A stretch of 64,000 nucleotides of DNA from Osedax frankpressi (taxonomy: Eukaryota; Annelida; Polychaeta; Sabellida; Siboglinidae), in contig OZ038316.1 of assembly GCA_964035775.1 (NCBI GenBank), forward strand, positions 16,354,179 through 16,418,178. The letters run 5' to 3'. Below are positions 26,201-38,200 of this stretch, piece by piece (position 1 is the stretch's first letter; every line of letters begins with the position of its first letter). The notes beneath the pieces were generated by a model. The model searched no databases. It was not told the DNA's origin and saw nothing but the letters and a program-made list of their open reading frames with translations. Position numbers and translations under genes: made by a program.

Positions 26201-29200
26201 TTCATCCAACGACTTTCTTATATCTAACATAGGAATATCAGATAGAAACCACATGCAATAGATGGAATTACAGTGAAATGTTTATAATGTGGTTTTCTGA
26301 TGTTTATATGTCTAAATTGTACTATCTATCTACATGTTACCCATTACTGTTCCCTTTTATCTTTGACCTTTGAGCGTATTTGATGATTAATTTCATTGTC
26401 AATTAATTTGCATAATCAGTACCATTGGTTGAATTAATAAACACTCAAATATTATATAGTACATAGTATTTTAATTTATATATATATTAAATATTATTTA
26501 ATATGCATTACATAATACATTTAAAATAAGGTAGAAATTGTGTATATAATAATATGGAATATTAATAATATTAATAATTTTTACAAACAAAATTTATTAT
26601 TACACAGATACTAAAATGTTGTTTTAATTAATTGAACAATTAAATCATAGATATTTTAGTCTGCATTTACTACATTCATTTACATTACTACCCTTTAACT
26701 TTCTTCTTACCTCTCTACTCACTACTCTACTGCTACCTGATACTGGTGACAATACTCACTACTCTACTGCTACCTGATACTTGTGACAATACTCACTACT
26801 CTACCCACTAATTGTGATAATTATTATTATTAAATTATTTGTATTATATGGATTACATTATTTTTACTGATAGGTTATTAATATATTTTATTAATATATT
26901 ATTACAAACGGTTTTTTTATTATCGGTACATGAAATGTTACTAAATTCTTTATTTCGCAATAAAACGCATGCAAACATTAGACACCCAAACAAGTTCTGT
27001 AAACTACTCGAAAACTCTACTCACTTGTGTGTAAAGTCGACTAGTGCATGCAAATAGATTGAAGCAGTCGAGCAGAGTAAAGTTACGGTCAAGGCACCAT
27101 TGTTGCTTGACCACATTATATAACCCCATCAATACGCTAAACAGGCTTTCGCACAGAGCTTTTTACAGCTTTTTACACGACAATAAGTTGCACAATTATG
27201 CTGAATTAAGCTGAATTCAAATATGTCCAATATTTTACGAGCGTTTTTACGCCCGTAATCAAAATAGAACATGTCCAATATTTCTAACTTAAAGCTCGGC
27301 GTAAAGCTGCCACAATTTACCTTATTGTTTGACCTATTGTTAGTTGACAGCTTATTTTCTTTGTTGATATCTGCCTATCAAAGTATTGAAATATATCCAT
27401 TGTAAAATATTTATCATATATTTTCTTTATTCAAAAAGGTATAATAAAATGGATACTAGTTAGATCATAGAAATGGTTTAGGCATATCCTTCGATCTGGA
27501 ATGTATCCCAAAAGGAATATTAAAATATATATTGTAAATTTTAATTTTATAGTTTGTTTATAAATAATACAATTTAAATGTGGACTTTATGCTCAAAGTA
27601 ACAGGTTTTCGAGCGTTTCAGTGAACGCATTTTAAATTGTCATCGTTTTTATGCTCCATACTCAACTTAACGCTGCATAAAAAGCTGTAAAAAGATCTGT
27701 GTGAATGCCTTTTAAATATTATAAATTTTATTGTCGGAGCAATATTGCAGATTATGGTAAACAATGGAGAGGATCGCATATCTAGATTAATGCGACAACA
27801 ATTATATAGGAAACATATTGTTATTCACTATAGAACTTCACAACTAATTAATATTATATCTCGCATATTCAATACAGTGAAATATAAAACAGAGTATTTA
27901 TTTTTATAATATTGCAAAAATTAAAAAACATAATTTTTTCAAAATAAAATAGTTTTAATTTCCGTAAAGTTCGTTTTTGGTATGCAGCTCATTTCTTCCT
28001 CATCAACAACTAAAGCAATCATACAGCCTCCTAATCACGTCACCTCCGATTAATCACCCGCCAACCTATCCTCTCCAGCATCGCCTTTCAACAAGTCATT
28101 GCGATGAAAAAACTTAGAATATTCAGCATCAATAAGTTAGTAACTATACCCCTATACCCCCTCATTATACCCCCTCACTACCCCCTCACTATACCCCCTC
28201 ACCATACCCCCTCACTATACCCCCTCACTATACCCCCTCACTATACCCCCTCACTATACCCCCTCACTATACCCCCTCACTATACCCCCTCACTATACCC
28301 CCTCACTATACCCCCTCACTACCCCCTCACTATACACCCTCACTATACCCCCTCACTATACCCCCTCACTATACCCCTATACCTCCTCACTATACCCCCT
28401 CACTATACCCCCTCACTATACCCCCTCACTATACCCCCTCACTATACCCCCTCACTATACCCCCTCACTATACCCCCTCACTATACCCCCTCACTATACC
28501 CCCTCACTATACCCCCTCACTATACCCCCTCACTATACCCCCTCACTACCCCCTCACTATACCCCCTCACTATACCCCCTCACTATACCCCCTCACTATA
28601 CCCCCTCACTATACCCCCTCACTATACCCCCTCACTATACCCCCTCACTATACCCCCTCACTATACCCCCTCACTATACCCCCTCACTACCCCCTCACTA
28701 CCCCCTCACTATACCCCCTCACTATATCCCCTCACTACCCCCTCACTATACCCCCTCACTACACCCTCACTATACCCCCTCACTACCCCCTCACTACCCC
28801 CTCACTATACCCCCTCACTATACCCCCTCACTATACCCCCTCACTATACCCACTCACTACCCCCTCACTATACCCCCTCACTACCCCCTCACTATACCCC
28901 CTCACTATACCCCTATACCCCCTCACTATACCCCTATACCCCCTCACTATACCCCCTCACTACCCCCTCACTACCCCTCACTACCCCTCACTATACCCCC
29001 TCACTATACCCCCTCACTATACCCCCTCACTATACCCCTCACTATACCCCCTCACTATACCCCCTCACTATACCCCCTCACTATACCCCTCACTATACCC
29101 CCTCACTATACCCCCTCATTATACCCCCTCACTATACCCCCTCACTACCCCTCACTACCCCCTCACTACCCCCTCACTATACCCCCTCACTACCCCCTCA

Positions 29201-32200
29201 CTATACCCCCTCACTATACCCCCTCACTATACCCCCCTCACTATACCCCCTCACTATACCCCCTCACTATACCCCTCACTACCCCCTCACTATACCCCTC
29301 ACTATACCCCCTCACTATACCCCCTCACTATACCCCCTCACTATACCCCCTCACTATACCCCCTCACTACCCCCTCACTATACCCCCTCACTATACCCCC
29401 TCACTATACACCCTCACTATACCCCCTCACTATACCCCCTCACTATACCCCCTCACTATACCCCCTCACTACCCCTCACTACCCCCTCACTATACCCCCT
29501 CACTATACCCCCTCACTACCCCCTCACTACACCCTCACTATACCCCCTCACTATACCCCCTCACTATACCCCTCACTATACCCCCTCACTACCCCCTCAC
29601 TATACCCCTTCACTATACCCCCTCACTACCCCCTCACTATACCCCCTCACTATACCCCCTCACTATACCCCCTCACTATACTCCCTCACTATACCCCCTC
29701 ACTATACCCCTCACTATACCCCCTCACTATACCCCCTCACTATACCCCCTCACTATACACCCTCACTATACCCCCTCACTACCCCCTCACTATACCCCCT
29801 CACTATACTCCCTCACTATACCCCCTCACTATACCCCTCACTATACCCCCTCACTATACTCCCTCACTACCCCCTCACTATACCCCCTCACTATACCCCT
29901 CACTATACCCCCTCACTATACCCCCTCACTATACCCCTCACTATACCCCCTCACTATACTCCCTCACTACCCCCTCACTATACCCCCTCACTATACACCC
30001 TCACTATACCCCCTCACTATACCCCCTCACTATACCCCCTCACTATACCCCCTCACTATACCCTCACTATACCCCCTCACTATACCCCTATACCCCCTCA
30101 CTATACCCCCTCACTATACCCCCTCACTATACCCCCTCACTATACCCCCTCACTATACCCCCTCACTATATCCCCTCACTATCCCCTCACTATATCCCCT
30201 CACTATATCCCCTCACTATCCCCTCACTATACCCCCTCACTATACCCCTTCACTATACCCCCTCACTACCCCCTCACTATACCCACTCACTATACCCCCT
30301 CACTATACACCCTCACTATACCCCCTCACTATACCCCCTCACTATACCCCCTCACTATACCCCCTCACTACCTCTTCACTATACCCCCTCACTATACCCC
30401 CTCACTATACCTCCTCACTATATCCCCTCACTATATCCCCTCACTATACCCCCTCACTATACCCCCTCACTATACCCCCTCACTATACCCCCTCACTATA
30501 TCCCCTCACTATACCCCCTCACTATACCCCCTCACTATACCCCCTCACTATACCCCCTCACTATACCCCCTCACTATACCCCTCACTATACCCCCTCACT
30601 ACCCCCTCACTATACCCACTCACTATACCCCCTCACTATACACCCTCACTATACCCCCTCACTATACCCCACAACTATACCCCTCACTATACCCCCTCAC
30701 TACCTCTTCACTATACCCCCTCACTATACCCCTCACTATACCCCCTCACTATACCCCCTCACTATACCCCCTCACTATACCCCCTCACTATACCCCCTCA
30801 CTATACCCCCTCACTATACCCCCTCACTATATCCCCTCACTACCCCCTCACTACCCCCTCACTATACCCCCTCACTATATCCCCTCACTACCCCCTCACT
30901 ACCCCCTCACTATACCCCCTCACTATATCCCCTCACTACCCCCTCACTACCCCCTCACTATACCCCCTCACTACCCCCTCACTACCCCCTCACTACCCCC
31001 TCACTATACCCCCTCACTATACCCCCTCACTATACCCCCTCACTATACCCCCTCACTACCCCCTCACTATACCCCCTCACTATACCCCCTCACTATACCC
31101 CCTCACTACCCCCTCACTACCCCCTCACTATACCTCCTCACTATACCCCCTCACTATACCCCCTCACTACCCCCTCACTATATCCCCTCACTAAACCCCC
31201 TCACTATACCCCCTCACTACCCCCTCACTATACCCCTATACCCCCTCACTATACCCCCTCACTATACCCCCTCACTATACCCCCTCACTATACCCCCTCA
31301 CTATACCCCCTCACTATACCCCCTCACTACCCCCTCACTATACCCCTATACCCCCTCACTATACCCCCTCACTCTACCCCCTCACTATACCCCCTCACTA
31401 TACCCCCTCACTACCCCCTCACTATACCCATATACCCCCTCACTATACCCTCTCACTATACCCCCTCACTATACCCCCTCACTATACCTCCTCACTATAC
31501 CCCCTCACTATACCCCCTCACTATACCCCCTCACTATACCCCCTCACTACCCCCTCACTATACACCCTCACATAACCCCCTCACTATACCCCCTCACTAT
31601 ACCCCCTCACTATACACCCTCACTATACCCCCTCACTATACCCCCTCACTATACCCCCTCACTATACACCCTCACTATACCCCCTCACTATACCCCCTCA
31701 CTATACCCCCTCACTATACCCCCTCACTATACCCCCTCACTATACCCCCTCACTATACCCCCTCACTATACCCCCTCACTATACCTCCTCACTTTACCCC
31801 CTCACTATATCCCCTCACTACCCCCTCACTACACCCTCACTATACCCCCTCACTATACCCCCTCACTATACCCCCTCACTATACCCCCTCACTATACCCC
31901 TATACCCCCTCACTATACACCCTCACTATACACCCTCACTATACCCCCTCACTATACCCCCTCACTATACCCCCTCACTATACCCCCTCACTATACCCCC
32001 TCACTATACCCCCTCACTATACCCCCTCACTATACCCCTATACCCCCTCACTATACACCCTCACTATACACCCTCACTATACCCCCTCACTATACCCCCT
32101 CACTATACCCCCTCACTATACCCCCTCACTATACCCCCTCACTATACCCCCTCACTATACCCCCTCACTATACCCCCTCACTATACCCCCTCACTATACC

Positions 32201-35200
32201 CCCTCACTATATCCCCTCACTATACCCCCTCACTATACCCCCTCACTATACCCCCTCACTATACCCCCTCACTATACCCCTATACCCCCTCACTATACAC
32301 CCTCACTATACACCCTCACTATACCCCCTCACTATACCCCCTCACTATACCCCCTCACTATACCCCCTCACTATACCCCCTCACTATACCCCCTCACTAT
32401 ACCCCCTCACTATACCCCCTCACTATACCCCCTCACTATACCCCCTCACTATACCCCCTCACTATACCCCCTCACTATACCCCCTCACTATACCCCTATA
32501 CCCCTCACTATACCCCCTCACTATACACCCTCACTATACCCCCTCACTATACCCCCTCACTATACCCCCTCACTATACCCCCTCACTATACCCCTCACTA
32601 TACCCCCTCACTATACCCCCTCACTATACCCCCTCACTATACCCCCTCACTATACCCCCTCACTATACCCCCTCACTATACCCCCTCACTATACCCCTCA
32701 CTATACCCCCTCACTATACCCCTCACTATACCCCTCACTATACCCCCTCACTATACCCCTCACTATACCCCCTCACTATACCCCCTCACTATACCCCCTC
32801 ACTATACCCCCTCACTATACCCCCTCACTATACCCCCTCACTATACCCCCTCACTATACCCCCTCACTATACCCCCTCACTATACCCCCTCACTATACCC
32901 CTCACTATACCCCCTCACTATACCCCTCACTATACCCCTCACTATACCCCCTCACTATACCCCTCACTATACCCCCTCACTATACCCCCCTCACTATACC
33001 CCCTCACTATACCCCTCACTATACCCCCTCACTATACCCCCTCACTATACCCCCTCACTATACCCCCTCACTATACCCCCTCACTATACCCCCTCACTAT
33101 ACCCCCTCACTATACCCACTATCCCTCACTATACCCCCTCACTATACCCCCTCACTATACCCCCTCACTATACCCCCTCACTATACCCCCTCACTATACC
33201 CCCTCACTATACCCCCTCACTATACCCCTCACTATACCCCCTCACTATACCCCCTCACTATACCCCCTCACTATACCCCCTCACTATACCCCCTCACTAT
33301 ACCCCCTCACTATACCCCCTCACTATACCCCCTCACTATACCCCCTCACTATACCCCCTCACTATACCCCCTCACTATACCCCCTCACTATACCCCCTCA
33401 CTATACCCCCTCACTATACCCCCTCACTATACCCCCTCACTATACCCCCTCACTATACCCCCTCACTATACCCCCTCACTATACCCCCTCACTATACCCC
33501 CTCACTATACCCCCTCACTATACCCCCTCACTATACCCCCTCACTATACCCCTCACTATACCCCCTCACTATACCCCCTCACTATACCCCCTCACTATAC
33601 CCCCTCACTATACCCCCTCACTATACCCCCTCACTATACCCCCTCACTATACCCCCTCACTATACCCCCTCACTATACCCCCTCACTATACCCCCTCACT
33701 ATACCCCCTCACTATACCCCCTCACTATACCCCCTCACTATACCCCCTCACTATACCCCCTCACTATACCCCCTCACTATACCCCCTCACTATACCCCCT
33801 CACTATACCCTCACTATACCCCCTCACTATACCCCCTCACTATACCCCCTCACTATACCCCCTCACTATACCCCCTCACTATACCCCCTCACTATACCCC
33901 CTCACTATACCCCCTCACTATACCCCCTCACTATACCCCCTCACTATACCCCTCACTATACCCCCTCACTATACCCCCTCACTATACCACCCTCACTATA
34001 CCCCCTCACTATACCCCCTCACTATACCCCCTCACTATACCCCTCACTACCCCTCACTATACCCCCTCACTATACCCCCTCACTATACCCCCTCACTATA
34101 CCCCCTCACTATACCCCCTCACTATCCCCTCACTATATCCCCTCACTACCCCCTCACTATACCCCCTCACTATACCCCCTCACTATACCCCCTCACTATA
34201 CCCCCTCACTATACCCCCTCACTATACCCCTCACTATACCCCCTCACTACCCCCTCACTATATCCCCTCACTACCCCCCTCACTATACCCCCCTCACTAT
34301 ACCCCCTCACTATACCCACTCACTATACCCCCTCACTATACCCCCTCACTATACCCCCTCACTATACCCCCNNNNNNNNNNNNNNNNNNNNNNNNNNNNN
34401 NNNNNNNNNNNNNNNNNNNNNNNNNNNNNNNNNNNNNNNNNNNNNNNNNNNNNNNNNNNNNNNNNNNNNNNNNNNNNNNNNNNNNNNNNNNNNNNNNNNN
34501 NNNNNNNNNNNNNNNNNNNNNNNNNNNNNNNNNNNNNNNNNNNNNNNNNNNNNNNNNNNNNNNNNNNNNNNCCCCCTCACTATACCCCCTCACTACCCCC
34601 TCACTACCCCCTCACTATACCCCCTCACTATACCCCCTCACTATACCCCCTCACTATACCCCCTCACTATACCCCCTCACTATACCCCCTCACTATACCC
34701 CCTCACTATACCCCCCCCTCACTACCCCCTCACTATACCCCCTCACTATACCCCCTCACTATACCCCCTCACTATACCCCCTCACTATACCCCTTCACTA
34801 TACCCCCTCACTATACCCCCTCACTATACCCCTCACTATACCCCCTCACTACCCCCTCACTACCCCCTCACTACCCCTCACTATACCCCCTCACTATACC
34901 CCCTCACTATACCCCTCACTATACCCCCTCACTATACCCCCTCACTATACCCCCTCACTATACCCCCTCACTATACCCCTCACTATACCCCCTCACTATA
35001 CCCCTCACTATACCCCTCACTATACCCCCTCACTATACCCCCTCACTATACCCCCTCACTATACCCCCTCACTATACCCCCTCACTATACCCCCTCACTA
35101 TACCCCCTCACTATACCCCTCACTATACCCCTTCACTATACCCCCTCACTATACCCCTTCACTATACCCCTTCACTATACCCCCTCACTATACCCCCTCA

Positions 35201-38200
35201 CTATACCCCCTCACTATACACCCTCACTATACCCCCTCACTATACCCCTTCACTATACCCCCTCACTATACCCCTTCACTATACCCCTTCACTATACCCC
35301 CTCACTATACCCCTTCACTATACCCCTTCACTATACCCCCTCACTATACCCCCTCACTATACCCCCTCACTATACACCCCTCACTATACCCCCTCACTAT
35401 ACCCCCTCACTATACCCCCTCACTACCCCCTCACTATACCCCCTCACTATACCCCCTCACTATACCCCCTCACTATATCCCCTCACTATACCCCCTCACT
35501 ATACCCCCTCACTATACCCCCTCACTATACCCCCTCACTACCCCCTCACTATACCCCCTCACTATACCCCCTCACTATACCCCCTCACTATATCCCCTCA
35601 CTATACCCCCTCACTATACCCCCTCACTATACCCCCTCACTATACCCCCTCACTATACCCCTTCACTATACCCCCTCACTATACCCCCTCACTATACCCC
35701 CTCACTATACCCCCTCACTACCCCCTCACTATACCCCCTCACTACCCCCTCACTATACCCCCTCACTATACCCCCTCACTATACCCCCTCACTATACCCC
35801 CTCACTATACCCCCTCACTATACCCCCTCACTATACCCCCTCACTATACCCCCTCACTTAACCCCCTCACTATACCCCCTCACTATACCCCCTCACTATA
35901 CCCCCTCACTATACCCCCTCACTATACCCCCTCACTATACCCCCTCACTATACCCCCTCACTATACCCCTTCACTATACCCCTTCACTATACCCCTTCAC
36001 TATACCCCCTCACTATACCCCTTCACTATACCCCCTCACTAAACCCCCTCACTATACCCCCTCACTATACCCCCTCACTATACCCCCTCACTATACCCCC
36101 TCACTATACCCCCTCACTATACCCCCTCACTATACCCCCTCACTATACCCTCTCACTATACCCCCTCACTACCCCCTCACTATACCCCCTCACTATACCC
36201 CCTCACTATACCCCCTCACTATACCCCCTCACTATACCCCTTCACTATACCCCCTCACTATACCCCCTCACTATACCCCCTCACTATACCCCCTCACTAT
36301 ACCCCCTCACTATACACCCTCACTATACCCCCTCACTATACCCCCTCACTATACCCCCTCACTATATCCCCTCACTATACCCCCTCACTATACCCCCTCA
36401 CTATACCCCCTCACTATACCCCCTCACTATACCCCCTCACTATACCCCCTCACTATACCCCCTCACTATACCCCCTCACTATACCCCTCACTATACCCCC
36501 TCACTATACCCCCTCACTATACCCCCTCACTATACCCCCTCACTATACCCCCTCACTACCCCCTCACTATACCCCCTCACTATACCCCCTCACTATACCC
36601 CCTCACTATACCCCCTCACTATACCCCCTCACTATACCCCCTCACTATACCCCCTCACTATACCCCCTCACTATACCCCTATACCCCCTCACTATACCCC
36701 CTCACTAAACACCCTCACTATACCCCCTTACTATATCCCCTCACTATACACCCTCACTATACACCCTCACTATACACCCTCACCATACACCCTCACTATA
36801 CTCCTTATCTTACTACTTACCCCAACCATCTACATACCCCATATCCCTACTCTCTATCTTTTCCCCCACCTTCCTCATCACTCACCACTCCCATACTCCA
36901 TAAAACCAACTATAGCCTAGTTATAGAGTTCTTGCTCGGCATGTAATATGTCAGAAGGCATGTCAAAAGGCGCGCATTCAAATCTCGAATCATCAATATT
37001 TAATATTATTTTAAATCATCTATTACTACTTTACATTCATATATATTTTTTAATATATTTTATTTTTTATATAATAATTTAAATAATTTGTCAACGGTCA
37101 TCTTTTCTCCCTATTTAATACCCCTATTATCATTCTCCATGCCCCGGCCCCTATACACACACCACAAACCTCACCCGCACCATAAACCTTATTCGCATAC
37201 CCTATCACACCCATCTGAAGGAACCTGATTGAGAATAGGCAACACTCCATAAAACAGCAATGTTTCCATAAGTGGAAGGTAAGCTTTTTCTTAATCTTCA
37301 CAACTTAGCCTACACCTCAGTGGGAATAAGGATATGGCTATGGTTAGGACAAGGTTAGGTTACAGTTGAGATTATAGCTTAAATTAGATATGAGGTTAGA
37401 AATAAGTTTAGGGAAGTGGTTAGGGCTATGATTAGGGTTTGAGCTTAATTAGAGATGAGATTAAAACAGTTGTTAATGATAATTTTGAGGCTAGGATAGA
37501 AGATAAGGTTAGTCTTAGTGCTAATATAAGGCATGTGGTTTGAACCGAGATTGTGGATAAAGGTAGTGCTAAGATTGGCTCTGAGGTATAATCAAGATTG
37601 GGTCCGCGATTAATTTTGAGATTGTAGTTGAGGTTATGGTTGAAGTTAGGAGCTCGCCTACACCCTTTAACCCCATGTCACATATTCCTCTCCCAATGCT
37701 CAGGTTCCTCTGACTCGAAGGTCTAATCCAAAAGACATGAAACCAGCCGATCTCTTCTCCAAATACTATTCAGTTTGTAAATGTTTTACATCATCACCAT
37801 CGGCGATAAGCTAAATTAACACTGAAATCAAGTGGCGCCCATTTCTAGTGGACTAAATGTGAACTAAATCATAGCCTTTAGCACGAATATAAATATAAAT
37901 ATAAATATGAATATGAATATAAATATAAATATGAATATAAATATGAATATAAATGTAACCTCTAAATAGTTTCTATTTTGATATCTTCGACTTTCCGCTA
38001 TCTCTTATTTATCCGAGCCTTTAATATAGCTGTCATTTCAAGCCTAAAGTGGCATATAACCTGAATTACAACTTGTACTAAACCCAAACCCCATTCAACC
38101 CGCCCACTCCCAGTCAAAAGAAGTCCTAAAACATATTTAGCATTGATAGATATTTAATAATTATATATTACTATAGACATTAAGAATAACATATATTTAT

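Noticed and set aside
28104-35861. Open frame of about 2585 codons with [13 protein letters not shown] repeats
   Set aside because: It is the 13-bp intronic array read through. It has no stops in any frame, contains the N gap, begins inside CMTR1 exon 13, and the next CMTR1 exon (37221) continues in phase from a donor at 28136.
37335-37650. Interstitial telomere-like ggttaggg sequence
   Set aside because: TTAGGG occurs only sporadically in degenerate repeats of no fixed period; the 53.1-kb patch is the same.
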